Positions 11,800 to 25,271 of a stretch of 64,000 nucleotides of DNA are shown here, piece after piece. The DNA lies in contig JAIXMQ010000048.1 of assembly GCA_025716855.1 (NCBI GenBank), positions 124,001-188,000 on the forward strand. The letters run 5' to 3'. The DNA comes from Pilaira anomala. Lineage: Eukaryota; Mucoromycota; Mucoromycetes; Mucorales; Mucoraceae. Every line of letters begins with the position of its first letter. Positions within the stretch are counted from its first letter, which is position 1. Below the pieces are notes generated by a model. The model was given only the letters and a program-made list of their open reading frames with translations, was not told the origin of the DNA and searched no databases. A program made the position numbers and the translations under genes.

Positions 11800-13630
11800 A
11801 TTAAAGTTTTTTTTTTTTAAAAAAAAAAAAGAGTAAAAATAAAAAACAGAAAAAAATCACGCAGTCTTAAAAATATGTATATATTATGTAACATTTAAGG
11901 TTTTCTAGAAAGAAGGATTTATCAGTAAATATTTGCATCGTAAGCTCGTATTAATTTATAGGTTAGGCAATGCTATACAAAAGAGGATAATGATGGATAG
12001 TCAAGTAGAAAAAAAAAATGTTTGCAATTGAAAGACTGCATACATATATCCATTGGTAGGAGATATATAGTGATCCTACTGTCCTTACTTTTTTGTTCTG
12101 GGAAAGAGAAAAATCAATATGTGTATCAAGACTTATAAGGTCATAATTTTAACTTGAATTCTTCAGAGAAGCAATAAGCTCCAAGTATGTATCTTTTACT
12201 GTACTTACAGATAAAATTGACTTGAAGTATTATATAGTCGCGCTAACTAAATAAGCCAATATGCATCGGATCCTATTGTAACATACTTTGTGAATCAACA
12301 CATTCCTAAAAATTGGATTACTACATATTACTTTTGGATCTGAAACTCTGGGTGCGTTTGAAATAATCTGTACATTGTAATCGTCAGTTATCCCTGACAA
12401 TTTTATTTTGATGAATATGTATATAAAATGTTCTAAAAAAAGGGGGGGGGGGACAACAGCGCGTCATATGTAAATATAGGAGTAATCTATAATAAATCAC
12501 ATATCGCTGAAAAAAAAATAGATAGAAGGAATATCTAAAAATACAGGTACTCTTCTTGTGAAGGTTAGGCGTACCTGAAACATATCTATCTCAAGTAGGC
12601 AAAATTACATTTAATGAGCTAGTAGTTAGAAAAAAGTTTAATATCGCGAACGTTTTTTATCTACTCAATTCTCTCTGCTATCAAAACCAGATATGACGCA
12701 CTATCGCGATTATCTTTCTTTTAGCGTGCCTCTTTAAAAAATGTGTCAGATCAATTATATATTAAATAATAACTTTCTTGCGTATTTACGTGTGTACAGA
12801 TGCAAAAAAAAAAAAAAAAAAAAATGATATAGAATTAATGTATCTCTTGGGAATAATGATTCAATCAAGTCTATAAAAACTTTAGAAGTATAAAATTGTC
12901 AGTTTATGTACAAATATGCTTTTTTTTCTTTCTTTGTATCACTTCCAGGTGCAGTAACTGGGATCAAAGTGAATAAGAGTTGTTTCACAAAGAATTGCAT
13001 TGAAAAAAAAAAAAAAAAGCGGGGCATGTAGATAAACTAAATAAAAGCTTCTGGAACTATACCGCAGCAAAAAAAAAAAATAGATAAATAAAAACAAACA
13101 ATATAATGAAAAAGAAAGACCAAGTTAATTTTTTTTTATATAGTTCTGTTGAAGAACTTGGTTCTGTGATAACCAATGAAAATGAATGATTTTATTTAAA
13201 ATAAAAGATGAACTTTTTGTATTTTAAGGCTCGATAAAGCATGGGTATGTAAATGACCTCTATTACACACAAAAGAGTGCAAAAGGGAACATTGTTAATT
13301 ATATGATTTGTGTTGATGATAAAGAAAATATAACAGAATAAAAAAAATAATGACTTATTTTTTTTTTCTGTGTTATTTACAATCCTTCCCTTGCCTTTCA
13401 AACCGTTTTATATTACTGAAAAAGATGATTAAAAAAAATTTTTTTTTTTTTTGAGATTGTTTTTGTTGGATTTTTTGATACTTTTTTTTTTGGGTTGCTT
13501 TTTTTTGTAAGAGATAAGTTGGTTGAATTTTTTTTTGGTAGGTTCGAGAAATTTATATATTTTTTTTTTTGTAGAATTGTAGAGAAAGTTTTGCTTTGTA
13601 AAAGATGAGAATGATTGGAGTTTTGTTTGT
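11800..13630. other. Intergenic, no gene seen
   Basis: 1.8 kb of AT-rich DNA with no open frame longer than about 70 codons and no tRNA-like B-box. It includes a G10 tract near 12443, A runs at 12804-12823 and 13002-13018, and long T-rich 3' flank DNA (13430-13590) upstream of the Ecl1-like stop codon. Confidence 0.5.
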
Positions 13631-14048
13631 TTAAGCCATAGTGGGCTTAGGTGATGCAAAGAATGCGTTGGCTGTTGTTAAGGAGCTTGCGACAACAGGT
13701 TGACAACGCTTGGAAACAACGACACCACGACGACGACGATGCAAGGGAACCCAAGGATATGAAGAGGCCGTGGCTGCGCTTGAACGTTTTGTACGTAAGA
13801 GTGTGGCAATAGGTAAGACAGGCTTAACTACTGCGGGTTTCTTTGCTTGGTTGAGACTGAGTTGGTTTGTAATGCTAGTCATTTGATCTTTGAGTTGACA
13901 TGATTCTGAACAATAAAGAGAAGATTCATTCTAAAAAAAAAAAAGTAAAGATCAGTAACTTGTTTTATTTTATAATAAAAATAAATAATAGAAAACTTAC
14001 CAAGTCATCGACACGGTTGTCACAGATAATACACCAAGAGAGATCCAT
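13631..14048 (-). CDS. Ecl1-like small zinc protein
   Basis: Two exons (13631..13930 and 14001..14048) give 115 aa. The N-terminus MDLSWCIICDNRVDDL followed by SLYCSESCQLKD is a CxxC...CxxxC zinc-ribbon-like module, as in the fungal Ecl1 life-span-regulator family. The remaining 80 residues are basic and low in complexity (PWVPLHRRRRGVVVSK is the most distinctive piece). In fission yeast the family links nutrient stress to life span and sulfur/zinc responses; that role is known for the family and not shown here. The 70-nt intron sits between the two cysteine pairs, so single-exon predictions would miss the first pair. Family call is moderately sure. Confidence 0.7.
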
Positions 14049-14268
14049 ATTAAATATACTAGTTTTTTTTATAGAGGGGGGTTGTAAAGATAAAGAGGGA
14101 ACGAAAAAAAAAAAAGAGTCTTTCAATAAAGTTGGCGGCCTTTCAGGTTATATAGAAGAAGAGGAAAGAGTTATGGAAAGTGAAAGAAATTTTAGTTTAA
14201 ATAGATTAAAAAATTTTGCTTCGGAGATGAGAAAAGACTTTTTTTTTTATTTTATTTTAATAATTCAT

Positions 14269-17200
14269 TTAAACCCCATCATTTGTAATGAGTGAAATAA
14301 TGGCGTGTGCAACACCACTACTTGATACTATTTTAAATAATTTATATTAGGTACTAAAGCACACACATGTTATTCATAAATAAACGCACTTACCATCTAA
14401 ATCAGGTTCTTCTATTTTAAATTCTAATTCTAATTGTAATAATCGTTTCAGTTGATTTACTAATACACCAATTCGAGCCCAGGATCTGAATCTGATCCAA
14501 CCATCTTCTCCAACTTTAAGTCCTCTACCCATATGATCTACATCAATCTGTCCACCAAAGAATAAAATACCATACGATGGAACTTCTGTACCATCTCTAA
14601 TAAATGTTTTACTAGTAGTCATTCTAGAAAAGTAAGTCAAAAATGATGAACTATAACTATTATTGTTAAATAATAAAGATGAAGGATGCAAAAACACTCT
14701 GCCTATAATATATATATATATAAAAATATGAGTTAAATGAAAAAAAAAACACACACACACACACATACTACTTTACCATCTGCCTTTGTATAGTATTTAA
14801 TTTCTCTTGCTTCTTTTTCTCTTTCTACTGTGCCACTCAAAACCTTATCGTATTTGGTATCTGGTAATTTAATTTTTGCTACATTAGGATTTAAGCCAGC
14901 AAATAGGATAGATTTTAATAGGTTGACATTTTCTGCATTTTCATTGTAATGATCGTGTTTAGACTTGTTATAAAATCCAATTTCAGATAAAGCATCTGTA
15001 TACTGTCTACGTAAATTCTGAACTTCATTCAAAGTAGCAAATGATAAGAAGTTTTCCTCACAGAAACTTCTAGCAGCTCTCATTCCCTTTGATTTAATAA
15101 TCTCGTACCACCCTTCAAATGCCTTCATATCTGTCAACCAATCACTTTTACTGAAATTGAATTTTTCTCTTGCTCTATTTTTAATCAGTTAGACACATGA
15201 AAATAAAAAAAAAAAAAATAAAAAAAAAGTCACTATCACTTACGCTCTAGCCTCTTCACGCTTTTCCATGGGTGATGTGAATGGACTCTTTAAAGACATG
15301 ATTGAAGCAATTGTCAAAATAGGATCCAAACATCCAAACACAGATCCAAATAATAACATTTTACTAATACGCAAATCAGCAGGAATATTCGCCATATGTT
15401 TACCAAGCGCTGTCAAATCACCACGCTCTGTCAAATCAATCGCTTCTACTTGTCTTAAAGAACGAATCGCACTATCTAATGCAGCAACAGAAGGTGGATC
15501 AATAGCTTTTGATAAGAATTTGCGTACATCATGTTCTCCCATAGACTTTACAGTTAAACAAAGTTGTTCTAATGGAGTTCTTAATAACTCTGGTACTTGT
15601 TGTGCCCTCATCTTATTTTCATCTGTTTCACGTGTAAATAATTTAAAACATTTACCAGGTCTTGTACGACCCGCACGACCACGACGTTGTTTACATGAAG
15701 CACGAGATGCCCATGTTTCTACCAAGTGCATCATACTATTAGCTGCATCAAACTGGGTTTCTTTTACTCTTCCAGAATCAATGACGTACACAACTCCTTC
15801 AATCGTAATAGAAGTTTCGGCAACGTTTGTAGCTACCACAATTTTACGTACATGTGCAGGTACTGTCTTGAAAACACGCGTTTGTTCTTGAGGTGATAAA
15901 TTAGCATGTAAAGGTAAAATTTCATACTCTGATTTATGTCCAAGTGTATCTTGTAATGCCTCCACACATCGTTTAATTTCCATAGCGCCAGGCATAAAGA
16001 TAAGAATTGCTGGCTCTGATCCACCTTCAATCTTGACAGTTTCAGTGTCAACAATATATTTAACAGCATCAGCTATTAATTCATAATCGATTTTATCTTG
16101 ATTACGGTAACGAGCCAAAGTACGTACAGTGTGTTCCTTGTATCCTTTTTCCAAGTAAGGAATTTGCCATTGCGCCCATTCACCCTTAGGAAGATGACTG
16201 CCAGTAGGTTCATCACTATTTTTTGGGTTTTTAACCATTGGCATATGAGAAACATAAGATGTCATATCCAAAATATCCTCCAAATAGAAATCTTGTACAG
16301 GATGAGTAAAACCAGGAATTTCAATAGCGGGTGCACCATTAAAATAACTTGAGAACAATTCTTGATTAATGGTAGCAGACATCAAAACGACCTTGAGATC
16401 TTTTCTTTTTCTCAAGACTTCTCGTAAAATAATCAATAAGAAATCACTGTCAACAGATCTTTCGTGCACTTCATCGATCATAACGTGACTGATACCATCA
16501 AGTGTAGGGTCGCTTTGTAATCGACGTAATAAGACACCTGTGGTAACAAATTGAAGTCGAGTATCAGAAGATACTTTAGTTTCTCCACGGACTGCATAAC
16601 CTACTGTATTTCCAATCTTTTCACATCGTTCCGAAGCGACACGTTCGGCAACACCAATAGCAGAAATCTTACGAGGTTGGGTACAAATCATATTACATGT
16701 AGAGCCTCTACCTTCCATAATCTCTTCGTCCATGATAAATTGAGGTACTTGGGTAGTTTTACCACAACCTGTTTCACCACTAACAATCGTCACTTGGTGA
16801 CCCAAAACTGTCTTGACAACAGTAGATTTAAAACCATGAGCAGGTAAATTCGATCGAACCAACCCCATTGATACATATGCAGCCGAATTCAACCTGTCAA
16901 CTAGAGCATCCTTTAATTTCTGAGAGACTGCAGCGTTTGGCTTCATAGGGCCATGATTGCGATGGCGTCTTTGATGATTTAATTTATGTTTAGCAACATG
17001 ATCTTTAGATAATAAATCGAAACTATTGAGACGTTCAGACATATCTCTTAACTTGGGTGGATTAGCAACTAACTGGTCTGCATGTTCTTGAAGCCATTCT
17101 GCACACATATAAATAAATGGCATACCCAAATTCATTTCTGCTTCTTCAACTAGTCCCTTGATCATAGCTAACTTTAAGAAGCTAGGTAATCCTGCGCATT

Positions 17201-18757
17201 CAATCACGAATAAAGGTAAACTGTATGGGTAATATGACTTCTCTGGAATAATTACTTGCATCACTAATTTCTCTCGGAAATGTTTCTTGGATGGTACTGT
17301 CTTTACACTAAATGGAATACTGTAGACATGTCTGTTATCTTTATCAATTTCGTGATGGAACCTTGAGCTTTCATAAATTGATTCAAGTACTGTAATTTCA
17401 TCTTCTCGTGTTTGTTCTAATTCCTCTGAATCAATAAGTTCTGGATCCACTGTAGGAAGTGGTTCATCACCATGAACTAAACGCCATTGCAATAATTCAA
17501 GGGCTTTAGCATCATCTTCGTTGGCAAGTACAAGCGCTTCTTCACAGATACTCTCGGGGTATCCAATGGCACTCATACGTTTTAATAACCAGTTTCGACC
17601 TAAAGATTTTGTTGTATGTGTAATAGTTGTCATAGTAGGGTTATAATTTGCCAACATAAAATTAGCAGGTAAATCTAAATATAAGATAATGTATCAATAT
17701 GCTGTAAATAACTCCAGTGATCTACATAAATATTCAATGTTTACCATCTTCAGGGACATGTAAGCCTAAGTAATATAAAGACATGTCAGTGGTCTATTAA
17801 ATTAATTTATAGATTCCACTTACAAAGCCAGTCCAATGCTGTAGTTTTATCAGCACAATAATCAAGCGCTTCATTAGCATGAGCAGATCTGAACCCCATT
17901 TTCACTAATTCATCAACTAAATGTTTGCGTTCCTCCTTTGTATGCTTTCTAGTCAACTTGTTTTACATGTGAGAACCATAAAATAAATTTACATCCACAG
18001 TTTCACTTACTGGTTGATATGCAATTGTAGATTTCTTCACCACACGTTCTACTAGTTCACGATTTTCTGATCCCATTTGAACTGCAGGTAAGTCTTCCCA
18101 ATCTTTACGCATTTTATCAGTCATTTCGGGTTCTTTGACTTGATCCATTTTCGCTTGTGATTCAGGCATAGGAACAGCTGAAGAAGTGTGTTCCTTTGTA
18201 GGTACATTGCGACGTTTCTTTTCTACCGTAACAGGTTGTTGAGCGTTAAAGGGATCGTTCGTATATTGCCATGCGTTGCTTTTAGTCTTTAACTGATCGA
18301 ATTGTTTCCAATAATCTCGATGCTCTGGTGGTAAAATGCGATACAACGGCATATCTGACTTAATACGATGCAAAGTATAAGTCGCAGCTAAATGTTTAGC
18401 TTCAATCGATTGAATTGATGTCATGTGGTCAGGTGGAGAGAACGTTGCTGTTTGTATTTGACCCTTTTTATTACGATGAGTCAATGTCACTGTACCGATA
18501 TACCCATCCGTACGTCGCTTAATGTCGAATACGGGGTTATCCCATTTTGCCTTTTGACATTGCTCATTTAAAAGTGAAACTGGTGTTTTACCAGTCCAGT
18601 CGCCAAATATGGATCGTTGTACTGGTGCATCTTCCGATGGAGGTGCTTTACTACCTGCATTGCCGTTCTTTACAATGCCTTTTTTCCCTTGAGGCTTCTT
18701 AGCTGCTGTTGCCGGTGCCGCTGCAGCTGGTGTAGCCTTGTTCTTCTTCCCAGACAT
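14269..18757 (-). CDS. UBA/RWD DEVH-box RNA helicase (DHX57/DHX29/Ucp12-like)
   Basis: Seven exons (14269..14327, 14394..14702, 14777..15174, 15244..17674, 17745..17765, 17824..17956, 18011..18757) give 1365 aa. The N-terminal 250 residues start Lys/Ala-rich and contain a dsRNA-binding-like stretch (LNEQCQKAKWDNPVFDIKRR). Two UBA-like helical segments follow (about 255-300 and 325-365), then an RWD domain (about 390-500). The helicase core has GETGCGKT (600-607), DEVH (701-704), SAT and QRRGRAGR, followed by winged-helix/ratchet and OB-fold regions ending in GWIRFRSWARIGVLVNQLK. Such proteins act in translation initiation or RNA surveillance. One internal exon is only 21 nt. The last 59-nt exon was chosen over an earlier acceptor because it yields VAHAIISLITNDG. 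DHX57 versus DHX29 cannot be decided by eye. Confidence 0.9.
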
Positions 18758-20020
18758 GTGTTGATATAAAAGGCTAAAATTATGGAAAAATTTTCCCCCT
18801 TAGGTGGTGATGCTTCTTTTTTTTTCAGATCCCGAGAGCAAATCATGTAAAAAAGATCAATGCAAATAATAAGTGTCTCTTTATCACCAGAGGTAAATGG
18901 TTTAGACATATTTAAACTATATATATATGCCCATTGAAAATTTATTACAAAGTAAATTATATAACTGAAACTCAATAATTTAAGTGGGTTGGGTCAACTT
19001 TTTAATACCTAGAAATTTATTTAAGATTAGAAAATGTTATATACCCACAAAAAAAAAGCAATTTTTTCTAAAACTATATCTCAGTTGTAACTAAACGAAA
19101 AAAAGACTTAGCTCTGTCGAAATCAATTGAGCCCCTCTTGCATTGAGCTGTATGTTATGCATACGTAATTGAAACGTTTACCCTTTATTTTATTGATTTC
19201 TGATACATTTAATGTTTTATAGTTTGGATTGTTTTCGCATGATCTACCAAACTTTAAAAAAAAAAAGTGCAGATCCACATGTTATCAATGGTTTAGTTGC
19301 CAATATATGCTATTGTGTTAAATCACATACAGCCTCTGTTATGCGTTGAATTAATACACCCTCTTAACATATCTGGTATCAATCCATATAGAGCCAAAAA
19401 TAAACCAAAACCTATTAATTATGTGAGGATATTTTGATTTTATATAATGATATTGTCTATTCCGCACTCTTCATAGTCTTTAATGCTCAGGTTTATGCTA
19501 GCTAAACATGCGCATGTTATATGTAAGATGGCCTAAAGTATATAAATGGCTTCAATTATAGGCATGCTCATAGTATAGATATATACGTACTGGATTTCAA
19601 TTAAATGGCCAATGAATACATTTGATTAAACATTTATCCAAAAGGAAAGCTATGTAAAAAAATAAAAAGAGAGAAGGAATAACGAAAGAAGTAATAAAGG
19701 AGGGAAAATTTAGTGTATAACAAATAAACAATCTATTTTTTTTTTTTTTTGGAAATTTAAAATACTCCTTTAAAAGTATTATCGTAATATTATGTAAAAT
19801 TATTCATTGAGTCAGTGTTGGGTTGACAATTTTTTTCTAGGTCAAAGGGAAGTAAAATCCCTGAAAAATGGCGGGAAGAGTTGTAGGAAGATGATCCTGC
19901 TCTGTCTTCTAATCTTAACTCAATTGAGAAATTGTGAATTGCTATGATAACTGCGATTCAAAAATAAGCTTTGTACGTCCATCAACGTTAAAACTCTCAA
20001 GTTACACTATCAAGGCGTAA

Positions 20021-20507
20021 GTATCGTATTTTCACTCATCATTTTAGGAAATAATTTAGAGACGCTGGTTAAATGGGAGAGGGTTAAATGCTATCCGTAA
20101 AAAAAAAAAGAGGGAAAATAAAAGTTCAAATTGAGGAAAAGGAAATAGGGCAAAATCGTAAAAAAAAAAACAATACGTAACCGAGAGCGGATAAGAAAAC
20201 AATGCTTGATATGATCAAGGAAGCTGACAAACTAAATTTATCAAGATTGTCATAGATGGACGAAACAACATTGTGCAGAAATTTTCAACAGATGTATAAA
20301 AAACGATAATCTCTCGTTTGAAAACTAATAAAACCACCATTTAACATTTTATGATTTTGACTGTTACTTTTTCCTAATTTGAACTTTTATTTTCCCTAAA
20401 TTGAACCACTTTTTTTTACGAATTGAATTTAACCCTCTCCCCATTTTAAATAGTCGATTTAACCAGCGTCTCTAAATTATTTCTCAAAATGATGTGAAGA
20501 TACGATA
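20021..20507. mobile_element. MITE-like element with long terminal inverted repeats
   Basis: A sequence at 20021-20136 returns in inverted orientation at 20371-20507. Two blocks are perfect: 27 bp (20048-20074 against 20457-20483, centred on TTTAGAGACGCTGG) and 21 bp (20112-20132 against 20376-20396, centred on AAAATAAAAGTTC). The rest of the arms matches imperfectly, with an extra ~15 bp in the right arm. The outer ends (TATCGTATTTTCAC against its mirror) also match. The 230-bp centre has no coding frame. The size, long inverted arms and absence of a transposase fit a non-autonomous DNA transposon. The target duplication is not clear; TA is possible. Confidence 0.65.
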
Positions 20508-20991
20508 TGAAATAATAAAACTATAGGCAAAAACTAATATAATTTCCAAGTGGTCTATTTTTTTTTAACAATAGAAATTGAAGAATGTTAAAACCATTGG
20601 TCTAATTGCCACGCGCGTTACACAATTAAGTAAAATATAGAGCTGGTAGCCAATATTAATTTGTTGAAAAAATATATCACATTATGTCTTTTAGGAAACT
20701 TAGTAGTGATGACAGTCATTTTATAGATGTATTTATAGAGTTAATTAGACCTGTAGGACATTATTTTAACTATAAAGTAAAACATTTTAATTTTTCCCCG
20801 GGTTTTTGGCAAGGCACTGTAGGTATCAGCGAATATACTCTATAACTCTTTAAACGTTATGAATATAATATATTCTTAAAAAGCGTAACTTTCTATCAGC
20901 CATGTTTCTTGTTTTGATACTCTTGTATGTGCGAAAAAGTGATATATTTATTTATAATATTATCAATGCCCAAGCTTATATAATTTTTTTG

Positions 20992-21031
<40 letters not shown>

Positions 21032-22137
21032 TTTATTTGTCAGAATTTTATTTATCATTTTAAAAAAATCTATGAATATGTATTCGAAGTTCTTCTTTTC
21101 GACATGTATTGTGATATATATAAGTTTTTATTCTATTCAAACATCCATAACAAATGTCATATCCATTTTACTTAAAAACCTGTTATTTTTTGATGAGAAA
21201 TTGTGCAACAATAATTGTGTTTCCATTTATCCTGTTTGAAAGTGAGCTTACAATACTTCTGGTTCTTCCGCATTCAATCCATCTAAACTTTGAAACAATG
21301 GCTTGGTATATGCCTGGAGGTAACTACTGTTTGATACCTTTTCTTTTGATGAAAATAATTACCAGAGATTTGAAAAAGATTAAGGAGGTCTCATAACTTA
21401 CCATATACTTTATTTAATATCACCCCCCCCCCCCCCTGAAGTATAAAATCAATTGAAATCATTCTTTATTAATGGTTAGACCTATAATCTTACAAAATAC
21501 GGTACGTTATAAGGTTGCCTGGCAAAGATTATTGTTTTGATATACAGATAATATCAATATATTGATAGATCCCTCAGACCTTTTCTGTTGCTTAGTTATA
21601 AATGTTGTTTTTCGCTCGATATCTATGATTTTACTTGTTCTTACGACTAAATTGATACTCTCATGGCACCGTATTCGGGTTGAAATAAAAAAAAAATCGA
21701 TGGATTCCCATCTATTTTTCGCATTATTAATTGACCAAAATATTTTTTTCCCTCCTGGCCTAGAGCTGTTCCATTTTCAAATGTTATCGAATTCATTTCC
21801 AAATGTCGTTTCAGTGTTGAATATCCATTAATCTTTTTAAATGTCATATTCAAACCAAAATAAACAAAGATGCAAGCCATGCCTGCTGATAGTTTGACCA
21901 TCAATGCCAATATATTTACATTCTGAAACTATTGTATCTACTGCTGCATTTTTTGTTATTGTATAGGGATTCTAAATATATTTCAACAAAACAAGCTCAT
22001 TATAACTACTGTCTGTTCATCCTGTGATATATATAACAGCTTTGTTAAACTAATTTAAGTTACATATGCACTTTCTAATTTTAAATAGTACCTTTTTTTA
22101 ACTTTCGATTTTTTATTTAGTCTTTTTATGAATTAAA

Positions 22138-22202
22138 AAAAAAATAAAAAAAAATAAAAAAAAACAAAAAAAAACAAAAAAAACAAAAAAAACAAAAAAA
22201 AA
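22138..22202. repeat. A-rich minisatellite
   Basis: Tandem units of six to nine A followed by T or C, about eight units. Purely low-complexity DNA. Confidence 0.7.
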
Positions 22203-25200
22203 ATTTATATTTATTTTTTTATGTGACACTCATTGTGTTTTCCATTAAAAGACATTCCGGACTGATGGATGGATAATTGATTACTAAATGTCGCGCAACC
22301 ATTGAGAACGGAACAGTCATTTAAAAAATAGTCTTGCCGTTTGTTAGTTAAATAAAAAAAAAACACCAATTTTAAAACCCAAATGTGTGTTCCAATAAAA
22401 AATAACTCATTGTTATTCGAAGAGCTCATTGTATGGGAATTACTTTTAAATATTTTAAATCTGTCTCTCCACAAGCTGTTTCAATATGGTACAGTCGCCA
22501 TTGTGCATCTCGTTTTGCCACTGTCTGGTAACATCGGATGATACGATCCTATGTTAAATACATATCAACATTAAAATTTTTTTCTGGTACCTATCATCAT
22601 TTGATGATGTATCATGTATCAAAAGTATAGCGTATATTTTTATTTCTTGAAAGCATTTGACACATCCTCACATATAGTTTTATTTGGAACCAATAGCAAC
22701 TGACTTTAAATGTCGCATAATCATAATGTTAAAGCTAACTGCTACTAGAGAGCAGCCGAAGTATTCTCTTTTACTAAGTAAAGTAATCCAAAGCTTCTAT
22801 ATTGCCGAGAATTAACGTGTAAAAAAAAAAGGATTTTATTTTTATAATAATATTATGATGTGAATACCACTTAGTGAAAAATATGGATAATTTTATGTGA
22901 AGAATAAACTAACACAGGAGGTCTGTAGCAAACTTGATATCAATATACTCCCATATTTCTATAAATACGTTTTCTTTTAATTGAGTAAATTTTTAGAGTT
23001 TGTTGATCTGATAATTTTACTCAAGTTTTAGATTTGAAAAAAAAAAATAGTGCATCGCGACTAGTAGATTAAAATGTAATATGCCATCGTGTCTATATAT
23101 CAAGAGATCCTTGGAGTAATTAAATAAATCTATTTACTGCATTAAAAGATAGAAAACAATCAGCTCTATTTACAGTCCAGTTCGATTCTTAAATAAAACT
23201 AAAAAAATAACCCTTTCTATGTCGCCTATACAGATTTGAAAAAAAAAAATATTTTTTTAGACAAACAATTATAACCAACAATTTCTTATACTTAGCTCTA
23301 ATAAAAATGAACAAGAATTTACTGTGTAATACGTCCTTCATATTTTTAATTCTTTTTCGACTGTAACTTATATCTGTCTTTGTTCTAATAAGCTGGGTCT
23401 TTTCGTGAAGTAAAACGATATATCTTCAAAATCAAAAAAAAAAATCTATAAAAAAACTGTTTATTGACCAACGCAGCAGATACCTGCGTCATTCTTCTAT
23501 TCTGAACCTGTTGTTTATTAACTCACTAAGTAGATCCTTAACTCCATAGAACTCATAACCCTGTTGGAAAGAGGAAAAAAAAAAAAAAAATAAAGAACTT
23601 TTTTTTTTTTTTTTTTTTTTTTTTTCTTTTCTACAGCATAAAAGGTCGGGATTATAATTGACTTTTTTTTTTAAAGCTCAAACGCCATGACTCAAAATAA
23701 TTAAATGTACGTTATATGACTTACGTGAGTTTTTTTTTTCGTGTAATTAATGTTGTATGGTGAATTAGATTGATTTCGGCTTATGTTACTTTTCTTGTGA
23801 ATCTGCAGTTTAACATCATGGGACGAGACAAGAGGAGAAGATATGTACGTCCACAATACATATTATTATAAATCGTTAGAGCAATACTTTTTTTACACCT
23901 GATTACTTTATAACTTACATATCTTTGTGCATATTAGACATTCATAGAGCTCTTTTATAAACTATGTAGCAGCATTTATTGTTACTTTATCAATTCATGT
24001 CGAATCAATAACTTCATGCGTTGTATGTACAGAATAAGAAAAAAAAAATATGCTTTATAAGTATCGAATGTGTTCTAAAGCAAATGATTTGCAATGTAAA
24101 AAGTATAATTCATTTTTTTTCTTTCGGTATATTACTATATATCTGTTGTCATCAATACAAATCAAATTATTAATGCTACTTTTATTTAAATTTTCCAACA
24201 ATAGCACTCATTTTTTTTTTACTAATAATAAAAAGTATTCGTGTCTTTTTTTTCTTTTATTTATTTGATTGATTGGTACAAGCAAATGCACGATCAGACC
24301 AGCGATTTGCAGATTTTGAGTGGATTCAAAAATAAAAATAAAAAATACTTATACTCCTGTCATGAAATAGTGAAGGTAAAATTCTAGATTGAATTGATCT
24401 GTATGTGTCATTTCATTATGGCTATTATCATCTGTCATTGTCACAAGTGGTCTATTTTTATTGTGTTAAAATGTTCTATAACATAATATGTAACCGAATG
24501 AAGTGAGATTAAAGAGATTAAAATATTAGGATTTAATAGTAAATCATCATTTTTCTTTTTTCAAATGAAATGAGGCGCCATGATTGGGAGCATATCTTTT
24601 TTTTTTTTTTTTTTTCGTGATTCTAAATGAAGCTAATGTATGTAAAAGAACAAAATTAACCAAACGATATTAATATCAATTGAAAATAAAATAGGAAAAC
24701 CAATCTAGATTTAGTATAGATTGAGATCAATACTGTCAGTCAAACTATACTTACAAATATTTCGAATGCCTTCTATGGAATCTCAGAGCGTAATAAGTGT
24801 TAGCCCAATAGTTTTGTAAGCAGGTTATAAGCCGCATCATGTTTCCCCTGATCCAAATAGGCGGATTCAATTTTTTTTTCTCTCTCTTTCTCTCTCTTTT
24901 TTTGACAGAAATGTAAGTAGAGAGACAATGACGCTAACATAATTTGCATGAAAATATAGTTAGACTCTACCCGTGATTCAACCCGATAAAATAAAAGACT
25001 CTGAGCCTCTGTTTCTCCTTTCAATTTTTTTTTTTTTTTTTTTTTTTGAAAGTGTTTTTGGTCAAAGTGTCTACATGCTTACTTTTTATTTTTAGCCCGA
25101 ATTTTTCCGGCCTATTAGAATCGATTTATATCATTGATCATCAGTTGTAATTGCAAAAAAAAAGGGTAGATTTTAACCTTTATAAATAAACATTGTTTTC

Positions 25201-25271
25201 TTCTTTCTTTTTTTTTGTTTTTATTATATTAATTACTTTATAGATTAAATAAATTTCATATTAAAACAAAA

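Larger units (their letters stand above)
18758..25271. other. Gene-poor 6.5-kb region
   Basis: No intact gene was found on either strand. It holds a MITE-like inverted-repeat element (about 20021-20507), a run of about 36 A (20993-21028), a run of 14 C (21423-21436), an A-rich minisatellite (22138-22202), and T runs at 23602-23625 and 24598-24615. Short coding-looking scraps occur near 23815-23858 and 24283-24330 (+) and 24720-25024 (-), see findings. None can be joined into a complete frame. Confidence 0.55.

Noticed and set aside
13900..14295. 131-codon plus-strand frame
   Set aside because: Overlaps the Ecl1-like first exon and the helicase 3' exon on the other strand and is built from A-rich low-complexity DNA.
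14327..14370. Alternative last exon of the helicase using an acceptor near 14360
   Set aside because: It gives only VPNINYLK before a stop, whereas the acceptor at 14328 yields a hydrophobic C-terminal helix fitting the family.
15268..15891. 207-codon plus-strand frame
   Set aside because: Antisense to the conserved helicase core; its content is explained by the minus-strand codons.
21154..22474. A group of 80-90-codon frames on both strands
   Set aside because: Some stretches look protein-like, but no motif of a transposase or other family could be recognised, so no gene or mobile element was called.
23161..23200. Weak tRNA B-box-like GTTCGATTC
   Set aside because: No A-box and no cloverleaf could be drawn upstream. 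No tRNA was found in the window.
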